DNA from: Microvelia longipes | Lineage: Eukaryota > Arthropoda > Insecta > Hemiptera > Veliidae | NCBI GenBank assembly: GCA_018340805.1 | Contig: JACMZG010001870.1 | Coordinates: 52,909,540 to 52,973,539, forward strand | Reading direction: 5' to 3' | Length of the DNA: 64,000 nt | Part shown: in pieces, positions 54,153 through 64,000 of the stretch | How the letters are laid out: each line of letters starts with the position of its first letter | Position numbering within the stretch: position 1 is the first letter of the stretch | The notes under the pieces: model-generated | The model's input: only the letters and a program-made list of their open reading frames with translations | The model's database searches: none | What the model was told of the DNA's origin: nothing | Program-made: the position numbers and the translations under genes

Positions 54153-57100
54153 CAGAACCACAATGGGAACAACTTTGCCAACAACTGGTTGTTATTCATC
54201 TTAACTTATTTTTGTTGTTAAGTTTTTATAGTTGACTAACGAATTACAAGTAGCAGGTTATAACACTAGTCAGATAAAAAAGCTAAATAACAAAACTATA
54301 CAAAATTAGATAATACATTTCACTATTAATTCACTATGTTGAGTAGAAAGCTTCATCAAATAGACAAGTATGGATTTTACATTTAAAAATATTAAAACTA
54401 AGAAAACAGTTTTTTTTTGGTGAGACTATGATAGAGTTTGATTGGTTGGATATGAAAACTTAGGTAAAATAATAATGTGCTAGTGGGGTCATGATGTTGA
54501 ACACCTGTTAGAGATGGATGAGAGTAAGCTTCATAGAAGCTGAGAAACAAAATCCATGCTGGCAAGAGTTTAAATTTTGATTTTTGAAAAGTATTTCTTA
54601 CTAGAGGTATTACACAAGATCTTATAGATAACTCACATGAAAGGGAACAAGAGAATCAAGTTTTTAGAAAGAGTAATTCAATATATTTTACATTAAAAGT
54701 AAATTTTATACAATTTAAAAAATGATTAATACATTATATTACATGATATATTTTAAGTAATACATTTCATATTAATAAAATACTAAAAAATGTTTATTAC
54801 ACATTAGAGAAACAACCTCTCCCCTAGGGTTTCTAGACACCTACACTTTAATGCAAGGATATTAAATAAAGGGGATGACACGGTAAGTCCATTTGCCTCA
54901 TAACAAAGTGACCCCAACAAAGAAAAATCTATCACAAAATACATGTCGAAAACAAACGAACATGCTTGGTACCAACTGTGCAGGTTTCAAATTTACCTCC
55001 CCATGGTTACTTATTGAAACCTTCCCACCTTTTTTTCCAAACCATGAGAAGATAAGTTTGCTCCTACTTCTCTATCTGATACAACGTCCATGGGGTGAGG
55101 AAAGTTCCCTACCTCCTCGTCCCCTTTAATCCATATGCTTCCCTCAATACTGTAACCTTTCTCTGAAACGTCTGTATGAGTTTAACGAGAAAACATTTGA
55201 ATCTTGCCTTTAGCAAATAACTAAAGTAAAAATTACCTTAAGAGGCTCTTTTTTAAAATATCCCCCTATAGATACCAAGAATCTAAGAAACTTTGTATTG
55301 AATTGAAAAATTTGAATTGTGCATGTATTTATGTATTAAAACTTTATTTTCCTTATAGACGGATAAATAACTAATGTTAATCACTTGCATTACATTTGAT
55401 TAAAATTTGGTTTAAAAAGTAAGTCAAGTTTGTTGCATTTGAAAATTTCAGATGCAAACAACTTGCATAAGTCAGAGGCTCTAGGGGGGAGGGCTTCACA
55501 ATATAGTAACTAATTGCACTGTTATGATCCTGTCATCCAAATAGATGATATATTTAACATGAACTATTCGTGGACCAGACATTATTATGATTGATTATAT
55601 AACTTTAAAAATAAGATTATGTAAATAATAAAAATTAGAAAATGTATGCAACAAAAGTGTAATTTAAAAAAGTTTGAAACTAAATGTCATCACATGATAC
55701 AGAGTAACTTTATATATAAACGTAAATAACTCTGTCATCAAAGAAAATTATAAACCTGACTTGAGTGACATTAGGGCTTGACATCATACAGAGATGTATT
55801 GACTTGTAGGCAAATACCAATAGGCTGACATTCAAATACACAATATGTCAATTTGGTTACATGTCAATCTGGTAGTAACTTATTAAATAGAATTACTTTA
55901 TAAACATGAAAAAATGAATTAACTAAATCAACAAAAAATAATATTAAAGCTGTCAATAATGAAAAATAATTGTAATAATTATAATAAAAAGAACATACAA
56001 ATTAATAAAAATTTAAAATATAAATGAAATTTAAAATATAAATGAAATTTAACTGTCATTCATCGATTGCTGAAATAAAACAATAATTTTGAATTAGTAC
56101 AAATATTGCTAACTAACTTAGGTCGTATTGTCAAAATATATCAGTTAAAAAACAAAGATTTTCAAGTTCCAACAGAGTACAAATCTTAGAGAAATAGTTT
56201 ATTGGTAGGATATGGTGTCTCAAGAGTTCCAAGCACTTCTGGAAATGACTTAATTCCCAGCGGAGCTTAAATTTGATTCTTTTGTTGAACAAGCAAATTA
56301 ATATTGTAAAATGCACTAATCCAAAGAGCACAAATATATGTTCGATAAAATAATAAAGTATCCAATGAAACACGGTAGCACTTATGTCAAGGTATTATGA
56401 CATGTTTTTCTCAAATAGTTTATTGGTACAATGGCACAAAATGTAGTCAAAAGCCAACAATTTTATTTAAACATCACATTAATCAATTTTATTCTTTTCT
56501 CATTTATAAACTTTAGAAACAAAACATATTAAGAATTTAAAATTTAAAAAACTGCAGCCCAATTTTTTTGAATTTTCAAAACTTATTACTTATTTTGGTT
56601 TTCAATTCACTTGACAAATTAATAAAAGAAAAGAAATAATAATTTAATTCAATCGATACTTGGAAATAATATTGGACTTTACTTTTTGCTTCACATTTAT
56701 TAATTATAATTTAATCGATAAACAATAAATACGGCATTTAGATCAAGATCTCAACTAAGACAAAACAAATATCATTGAAATATTACGTTTATTAAGAAAG
56801 AAAGTACGCAGAAACAAACAAAGGAGTGGGGGTGAGAGAAGAGGCAGATACGGTGCCAACAGGGCTAATAATAGAGAGGTAGATAGGCAGGGGTGGAATA
56901 GAGAGACACCAGCCAAATATTTCAACCAGCTGGCATAGGGATGAAATTTGTACCGATACAACAAGATCTACTAATGCATTAATATGTTATGAAGTGGTGA
57001 AAAGTCAATTTTCCATTGGGCTGAGACAATTACCAACCTGATTAAAACATAAGCAATATCATAATATAGAGTGTTTCAGAAACTCCATTAAATTCTAAGA

Positions 57101-57347
57101 TATTTGAAACCAATAATAATAGCATATTCAGGTAAACTATGACTAAACTTATGTTACAGACACGACAGGTCTCTTCAAAACCAGAAGAAACTATCATATT
57201 TCTAACAAGGATCAATGATGTATCTCTATAAAACAGCTTAGAGTGAGTAATATCACATTTCATAGCATTTATGTCCTGTCAAAATAGTCAAGGTTTAAGA
57301 ATTTTCAAAATATTGTGGCTATTCTCCTTGTTTACTTTTTAAGTTAC
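54153..57347. other. DNA without a recognised gene
   Basis: Several 60-80-codon ORFs occur (for example 54893-55129 plus, 56131-56373 minus, 56755-56964 minus). None shows a family motif, splice context or codon use different from AT-rich noise. A direct repeat of AAATTTAAAATATAAATGA lies at about 56010-56050. Confidence 0.4.
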
Positions 57348-57523
57348 TATAATACGACACATAGCTAAAATCATTTGACAGCGCGGGAAAATAGAGTTGG
57401 AATCGATATGGTTGGTCAGATTTGAAATTGAGGGCGTGATTTAACATAAAGTACTAACATCATTGGCTCCCCTGCATTATTTTCCCACACTGTCAACTGA
57501 TTTTAGCTGTGTGTCGTATTATA
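57348..57523. mobile_element. 176-bp MITE, copy 2
   Basis: Ends TATAATACGACACA and TGTGTCGTATTATA are perfect complements, and the TIRs continue with GCTAAAATCA and TTGACAG to about 45 bp. The core TTTGAAATTGAGGGCGTGAT and ATTGGCTCCC matches the copy at 31331-31502. Confidence 0.9.
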
Positions 57524-58499
57524 AAGTTGGAAGAAATTACCATAGTTGGGTAATTGAGAACATTTTTTTGAGGTCTGTACAGTGACTTTGCCCTATTGAA
57601 AGAATTTAACGTTGAAGCATTTGAAATGTTTCACCCTGCATAAAGCATTTGACAGAGAATATAGTTTTTCACTAATATTGATTAGTGGCCAAACTGAAAT
57701 ACTTCATTTCAGAAAGGTATCAAACATAATTATTAACATCAAACTGTATATATTGAACTTTTCTTACTGGTTGTTACAATCCAATATATGGCTATTTTAT
57801 TTTGAACCATAATTACTTTCTCATATCTCAAATTTGACTAAATTAATTTTCAACAGAAACAAAAAAGGCTCTGATAACCAAAGCGTTGAGATAAAACAAT
57901 TTTCATCTCTGCAAAATTTTCCAGGCATTAGAAAAAGGGAAGTGAAACATGGTGGTTAGCTGAAAAAAGAGGAAATTACAGAGGGGAATCCATCAATATA
58001 CAAATAACTCAAGTTTTGACGAGGGGGGCAGAGACCCCCCGGGGACCTTCAAATCATGATAGGACTCGGTAATTTTGGGAGGGCATCAAATTATCGACAG
58101 ACTACATTGGAAAGAGAAAAATCAATTTATATACAAAATTCTTTCCTAAATATCGCCCCAAGGAAAATATCTCTTGTTATTAATAAAGAGTAGATTATAA
58201 ACAGAACTCAGTTTATATTAAATATTAATAGATCAATATAAAAAAGGGCCAAATTGAAAAACATTAAATTTAATAAATTTTGGCACATAATCATTTCATT
58301 CACAAATACACTCAATTTTTTTTTTAATATAATGGAACCAACTTTGGTTTATTATTATTTTCAATAATCCAAGACAAGATACTGTTGACACGGTAGGCAG
58401 GGAAGTTATTCTCTGATATAAATTAATTAGATGAGAGAGAGGAATGAGCTAAGTCTCGTGTTCTCATGATGATATTGAACTGAAGTTAAAATATGAAAA
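57524..58499. other. DNA without a recognised gene
   Basis: AT-rich. No exon or repeat pair was recognised. Confidence 0.4.
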
Positions 58500-59305
58500 T
58501 TAAAAAGTTTCTTTTTGTGGACTTATAAAAAAATACATAAATAAAAACAAGATTAATTACACAAAAGTCCTTTATATTTTAATATATAATAATAACTAAG
58601 CTTTCGACTAAAAATTAGTCATCATCAGAGTTTAACAAATATAAAATATAAAATAAAATACAATTTTACAAACTACTTCATATTGCACCATGGTATGGTT
58701 TGGTAATTTATGTTTAAAAAATCGTTAAAAACTGTTACATTGAAGAATTTAAAAAAATCAGTGTTACCAATAATTTTAGTTGAAAAACAATATTTTAAAC
58801 TAAATTAAGATTTTCAAGATTTAAGAGTTCCTTGTTAAATTTGAGTAAATGGAGCTTACTTTTTTTACATCTTTTTTTTAAATTAACATTAAATTAATGT
58901 TTAAATATTAAAATTAAAAATTAATTTAATGTTTAAATAAACATAAAACAAATTTGATAATAATGTTAATTTTAAAAAAGATGTAGAAAAATTAAGCTCC
59001 ATTTACTCAAATTTAATAAGGAACTTTTAAATCTTGAAAATCTTAATTTAGTTTAAAATATTGTTTTTCAACTAAAATTATTGGTAACACTGATTTTTTT
59101 AAATTCTTCAATGTAACAGATTTTAACGGTTTTTTAAACATAGATTACCAAACCATACCAAGGTGCAATATGAAGTAGTTTGTAAAATTGTATTTATATT
59201 TTATATTTGTTAAACTCTGATGATGATTAATTTTTAGTCGAAACCTTAGTTATTATTATATATTAAAAAATAAAGGACTTTTGTGTAATTAATCTTGTTT
59301 TTAAT
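58500..59305. mobile_element. Foldback element A, copy 2 (long form)
   Basis: The outer 170 bp of both arms match the element at 16149 (GTGGACTTATAAAA, AAAGGACTTTTGTGTAATTA, CTTTCGACTAAAAATTAGTC and CATATTGCACC blocks). Inside them this copy has about 200 bp more per arm, ending in a palindromic centre near 58900. The right arm motif reads CTGATGATGATTAA...TTAGTCGAAACC. The two copies therefore differ by a symmetric loss or gain at the centre. A target duplication is not clear. Confidence 0.82.
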
Positions 59306-59999
59306 TAATATTAAATTATATGAAGATATATTGCTAAGCAACAGCAAGTATTAAAAGTGGCTGATTCTACAATTTATAATCAAATACAAACCACAACAAA
59401 TCCACTCTTATTGTAGTCTCTGTTTAGATGAGATCCTTATCTCAACAGATATCACATAAAAACAATGAGATATAGAGGAAGTGATGCCAACCCAACCATA
59501 TACATATCAGTGTTACCAGTGTCAAGGTTACAAGTTCACTTTTACAATACGATGTAAACTAAGTGAAATATTTAATAGTCTATTAGCAACCCACTGAGTA
59601 TGAAAACACCTCATTACGGCTGTACTTCTTACATTACTATTAAAGGAGACAACTTGAATACAACATACATTTTAGAAAGCCGACGTTGTCAACGGGCAGA
59701 CCAACAAATCAAATAACTGGCCGGTTATAGCTTTACAGTCAGTTTTTTAATGATTCGATAAAATGCCAACTTTGTCCACAATATTTTAATTTTGATCATA
59801 CAACAGACTATACCTCTATCAGCAATCCACAGAATTACAATTATTTTAATGCAAAAAATATTAAAATTATAAAAGTAAAAAATTATTTTTACATTAGTTT
59901 TAAATTAATAATTGTAGACTAGTTATGCAAGTCTTTACAATGAATTCATTTGAAGTACTTTTTCTATTTATTACTTGTCCCCACTTATACCATAGGTAA
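59306..59999. other. DNA without a recognised gene
   Basis: AT-rich. No exon or repeat pair was recognised. Confidence 0.4.
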
Positions 60000-60395
60000 A
60001 TAGGAAAAGTATTGTGTGCCATGGAAATTTCCAAACCCCGGTTTCATCATAATTATTCGTTTTAGGCATTTTCATCACGTTCTGAGTGATTTCATCGTGT
60101 CTGTGTGTCACGCATTCCTCCCGCTGTGTTTACATTCGAGAGATATGATTTGGCACAAAAATCAAACTTTAGGTCAAGTTGTGCTGCCCGGAAAATTATA
60201 TTTCTTAGTTGGCTAAGTCATTAAAAGTTTAAAGAATTCCTTAAACATCGAAAAGTTGACAGATTGAATAGTAATTTAACACAAATCTATTGGTGGTCAA
60301 TGGATCCACAAAATTTCATTATGATATTGATCGTCATTTTAAAAATATATTGACTATTTTAAAAATTTTCAATTTCGAAATTAGTTCTTGAGCTT
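60000..60395 (+). repeat. Dispersed repeat family E, copy 4
   Basis: GGAAAAGTATTGTG, GTTTCATCATAATTATTCGT, TCTGTGTGTCACGC and CTATTGGTGGTCAATGGATC follow in the order seen on the minus strand at 26755-27160. The copy runs directly into the truncated RT element. Confidence 0.7.
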
Positions 60396-60407
60396 TTTCC
60401 AAAAACA

Positions 60408-61010
60408 GTGGTTACCTTTTTTAATTGTTGCTTGAAAAACGCAATTTTCCCTGATATTTGGAAGAAATCAATTATAATTCCTATAGTCAAACCCGGCAAA
60501 GAAAATTCGAATGACATATCTAAATTTAGACCAATTAGTCTTCTTCCAGTAGCAGGTAAAATTCTAGAAAAACTTTTAATTAATAGAATAATTCACCATT
60601 TGGCAACTAATAACAAATTAAATGAAAATCAGCATGGATTCTATCCACAAACCAACACCACAGATGCAATTATGAAAGCCAAGAATATAATAGAGGAAGC
60701 ATTGAAGAATAAAGAAGAAGTTCTTCTTATTTCACTAGATGTACAAGGGGCGTTCGATGCAGCCTGGTGGCCATCCATTTTATACCAGTTAAAATTGTGG
60801 GACTGCCCAAAAAATTTATTTCATTTAACCAAAAATTATTTCCAAGACCGTTATGCAAATTTATCTCTTTCCGATCATATCATTACAAAATTAATATCTA
60901 AAGGCTGCCCACAAGGTTCATGTAGTAGCCCAGGATTTTGGAACATTCAGTACGACTCCATCTTGAAAAAAAAAATATCCTCCAGGAGTCCACATCATTT
61001 CCTACGCTGA
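60408..61010 (+). pseudogene. LINE B reverse transcriptase fragment, N-terminal part
   Basis: An open stretch of 200 residues runs from the fingers motif (WKKSIIIPIVKPGKENSND) to the PQGS motif. It leaves frame in an A-run (about 60966-60975). In the next frame YPPGVHIISYADD continues correctly, so a single one-base indel explains the break. Confidence 0.88.
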
Positions 61011-61047
61011 TGATCTACTTTTATTAATCATTGGTAAAGATGGACTC

Positions 61048-61893
61048 ATGCTGAGTGCTCTAGGAAACGAGGCTCTCTACATAGTGGAATTATGGGCGCA
61101 TGAAAATAAAATATCTTATAATGAATCAAAGTCCCAAGTATTACGTATTACTCGAAAAAGAGTAACTAACCCAGTTAATGTCTATCTTAATGGAGCAAAA
61201 TTAGAAGAAGTGGCAACACTTAAATATCTTGGCGTCACTTTTGATAAACATTTAACTTGGTATAAACACACAAGTAACACTTGCGATAAAGCACTCAAAT
61301 CATTGGAATTTTATCCCGTTCTGCAAAATTTACTGGGGCTTAGGTTACCATGCACTTCGCACTATCTATCAAGGAGCTATTATACCTTTACTCACATATG
61401 CAGCACCAGTTTGGCAAGAAGCTATGTCCAAAAAATATAACATAATTAAATTTAAAAGAGTTCAAAGGTTAATAGCCCTAAGAATGATTAAAGGCTATAG
61501 AACAATCTCATACGAAGCTGCTATTTTATTGGCAGATTTACTGCCAATAGAATATGAGATTGATCTTGTAGCCCAAGTATACTCGTTGACTTCCAACTTG
61601 TCTAATGAATTGATGTACGACAAACCTACCCCCCAGTCACAATGGATTCATCCTGCACATTATCCAACTTCGGCTTTACTGATGATGTAGATTATGACTT
61701 ATTAGATTCTTTAGAAATTTACACAGATGCAGTAAACAAGAAAGTGGCGTTGGAGCAGCATTCATTGCTTTCGAACAAAGACAAGTTGTCCATCAAGAAT
61801 CGTTCAGTCTGTTCAAAAATGCTCAAACAATCAAGCAGAATTGCTTGCCATCGAAAAATCACTTTCTTGGCTCCTAAACGAAACAACAGTTAA
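61048..61893 (+). pseudogene. LINE B RT C-terminal and connection fragments
   Basis: Three overlapping frames (61048-61440, 61424-61690, 61642-61893) carry the thumb and connection (ESKSQVLRITRKR, LKYLGVTFDKHLTW, then KGYRTISYEAAILLADLLPIE) into the start of RNase H. Frame changes lie at about 61330-61440 and 61640-61690. Confidence 0.8.
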
Positions 61894-62556
61894 ACCAATC
61901 ATCATTATCACTGACAGTCAAGTGTCAATAAGCTGCATCAAAAATCAAGACTGTCACTTCCCTTTACTGAATCTTGCAGACGCCTCCTTCTTCAAATTTT
62001 AGATAGAAATGTTCAAATTAAACTAAAAATGGATTAAAGGTCACTCCGGAATAGAAGGAAATGAAAAAGCCGATTCACTAGCTAAAGATGCAGCTTCAAG
62101 CTCTCAAACAATCTCTTATCTTGCTATCCCTAAGTCCACACTAAAGTTTGAGACCAAAATTATTCTTTTTAACAAATGGGAAGAAATGTGGAGTTCTTCT
62201 GATAATGGCTCATGGACCAAGAATTTTTTCCCCACTGTTGTTTCAAGGAGACGTACTGACCTAAAGATAACTTACAAATTAACTCAGGCTCTTTCCAGAC
62301 ATGGATCTAATAAGTCATATCTTCATGATTTAAAATTATCCAGACCCATCCTGTCCTTGTGACAAAAACGTCTCCGCAAACTTGGACCCATCTTATATTT
62401 CAATGTTCTCTGTTTGAGAAAGAAAGGAGAACACTAATGCTAGACGTTATGACACAAGGAAAGATTTGGTCTCCAACAAATTTATCCATTTTCACAGAAA
62501 TTTTCCCACTATTTTCTAAATTCATAAATTCCATTGATTTTGATTTATTCAAATAA

Positions 62557-62760
62557 AATATTTTATTTTCATTAAATACCACCATCTATCGATTCAATAT
62601 TTATATCCCTTTCAATTTATTCTATTTCATTAATTACTTATTATTATTTATTACTCATTAATTTATATTCATTATATTTAATACACATTGTTATTTTATT
62701 ATTATATTTATAAAAAGTTATATTAATTAATATAATCCAACATATTTAATTAATTATGCC

Positions 62761-62817
<57 letters not shown>

Positions 62818-62853
62818 GTATATATGTGGTGTATGTGTATGTATGTATATGTA

Positions 62854-62885
<32 letters not shown>

Positions 62886-63599
62886 TATATGTATATATGT
62901 ATATATGTGTATATGTGTGTATATGTGTATTATATTATATATATTATGAATTACTCCTTTTTTTTTGCATGACTATATATTTAAAAAGTCAATATTTTTA
63001 AATTCACGTCCTTTTAGAAGTGTTTATCTAATAACACATGTAAATTTTAAACGGGGCATGTGATAAAATAAATGCTTTTTAGATAGGGTTACTATCTAAA
63101 AAAAAAAAAAAAAAAAAAAAAAAATTCGAAATTTTAAAATTTCGACGGCATATAACTTTTAATTTTCTAACTGCATTTTAACAATGGACATATCGTTAGA
63201 TAGAGAAATTTATAATAAATTAGTAGTACAAATTTCATAGCTATTACACTTATTGTCTTCAAGTTATTACAGAACATACATATTTACTGGCGAAATTTTA
63301 TTCACGAAAAAATTTGTTACATCTGTCAAAATTAAAACTTACCGCATAAAATCTTAATATATATGGTATTATATATCTTTTATCTTAATCATATGGTAAA
63401 TTAATAAAATATAGAGCTAATATCTTCATAAAGAACTAAAATTATATGTAAAAGGTAGCCAAGTATGATGACAGGTCTCTGATGCATTCGTGAATCCAGT
63501 AAAAGACATTGTATTTGGTGGAATGCCTATCTACCATTACCATATTACTTCTCTAAGCGTTAATCAAACTAAGGCTATAACACCCTAAGTATTTAATTA
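62557..63599. other. AT-rich and microsatellite DNA after LINE B
   Basis: No clear 3' end or target duplication of LINE B was found. It grades into (ATT)n-like sequence, then TA/TG microsatellite (62765-62945), then a run of about 25 A at 63099-63123. Confidence 0.5.
62765..62945. repeat. (TA)n and (TG)n compound microsatellite
   Basis: Alternating TA and TATG/TGTA blocks. A Tyr-Ile-rich ORF across it is an artefact. Confidence 0.95.
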
Positions 63600-63745
63600 C
63601 CTAATAATTCTGAGGTCGAGCGAAGCAAGGCCGATGTCTTAACACGCTACACTTTGGATGACCATCCTAATCTAAGGTCGAGCGAAGCGAGTCCGAAGTT
63701 GTGAGGAAAAGCAACGAGGTACCCTGAACCCGATATTTAATTTTT
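63600..63745 (+). repeat. Dispersed repeat family E, terminal segment
   Basis: Two copies of GGTCGAGCGAAGC (63614 and 63673), then GTCCGAAG, GTGAGGAAAAGCAACGAGGT and CCCGATATTTAATTTTTATTGT. This is the same order as the end of the copy at 30597-31290, where ATGAGGAAAAG and CACCCAATTTTTGTTAT follow GCGAAGCGAG. Confidence 0.55.
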
Positions 63746-64000
63746 ATTGTGAATTATTATTTAAGGTCCATTTAATTTAATTTCCAAGCAAAAAGGAGGA
63801 AGAGGAAATATTTTTGCCTAAAACAATGACGAAAAAAACTTAAAAACAGGTTTCAACTGTATTACAAGTTAATTTAGAAAACGAAATAATATGAAATAGA
63901 TTTTTCAAAGAATAAAAATGTAGAAAGACAAAGACGACGGACGCCTGGTGCATTAAGGAAATCAGTTAAATTGAATGCAATTCTCAGCATCCTCCTGGAC

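Larger units (their letters stand above)
60405..62556 (+). mobile_element. LINE B: 5'-truncated RT and RNase H element
   Basis: The copy begins inside the reverse transcriptase. RT motifs include FRPISLLPVAGKILEKLL (about 60520), LISLDVQGAFDAAWWPSIL (about 60726-60782), KGCPQGSCSSPGFWN (60901-60945) and YADDLLLL (61003-61026). The R1-like connection region follows (ALRTIYQGAIIPLLTYAAPVWQ, RVQRLIALRMIKGYRTISYE), then RNase H (IYTDAVNK for the usual TDGS, and GHSGIEGNEKADSLAKDAAS). The last segment (THLIFQCSLFEKERR) corresponds to the C-terminal Cys/His region. At least five frameshifts break it. It is closest to R1/I-type insect elements and differs clearly from LINE A. Confidence 0.9.

Noticed and set aside
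54893..55129. 78-residue plus ORF
   Set aside because: No recognised domain, no splice context and composition like its surroundings.
50139..64000. Search for REEP exon 1 (M-I-S-type start followed by a donor leaving two bases of a codon)
   Set aside because: No minus-strand site combined an ATG, about 11 hydrophobic codons and a donor in the right phase, so none is reported.

Overview
The window is animal nuclear DNA, about 70% A+T, most likely from an insect. The genes have spliced exons and long introns, there is no operon structure, and most of the sequence is transposon-derived. A hemipteran is a guess that the sequence alone cannot confirm.

Only one host gene can be read with confidence: a REEP1-4-type receptor expression-enhancing protein (insect ReepA-like) on the minus strand. 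Eight coding exons lie between 50138 and 21833. All splice phases agree, no internal stop occurs, and together they encode 429 residues. The first exon, expected to hold the start codon and about 11-12 residues, was not found and probably lies beyond 64000. The N-terminal part is the TB2/DP1/HVA22 membrane-hairpin domain of ER tubule-shaping proteins. The C-terminal half is a long, low-complexity cytosolic tail ending in a PDZ-type ligand, ESDV. A second, phase-compatible terminal exon at 14938-15006 would give a different, basic C terminus. A small unexplained minus-strand ORF (36726-36929) lies inside the largest REEP intron.

Layout: 1-4435 is a 32-bp satellite array. 4436-21832 is AT-rich flanking DNA holding a TIR element, a 22-bp tandem array, a foldback element with a 12-bp target duplication and the candidate alternative exon. 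21833-50138 is the REEP gene. Its 18.6-kb intron (25640-44236) holds two TIR elements, a retroposed SINE-like unit, a second foldback element, twin perfect palindromes and a full-length but frameshifted non-LTR retrotransposon (37488-43149). Another intron carries a 46-bp tandem array of hairpins and a third a 479-bp MITE with 51-bp TIRs. 50139-64000 lies upstream of exon 2 and is presumably intron 1 or 5' flank. It holds another TIR element, a tRNA-derived SINE, two minisatellites, a second copy of the first foldback family and a 5'-truncated RT/RNase H retrotransposon (60405-62556).

The most unusual signal is a set of foldback elements (16149, 35721, 49100, 58500) that belong to different sequence families. 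They share a CTGATGAT-hairpin-GAAA motif resembling part of a hammerhead ribozyme core, and two of them have 12-13 bp target duplications. This suggests non-autonomous retroelements of a Penelope-like or retrozyme-like kind, but a complete ribozyme could not be built by eye.
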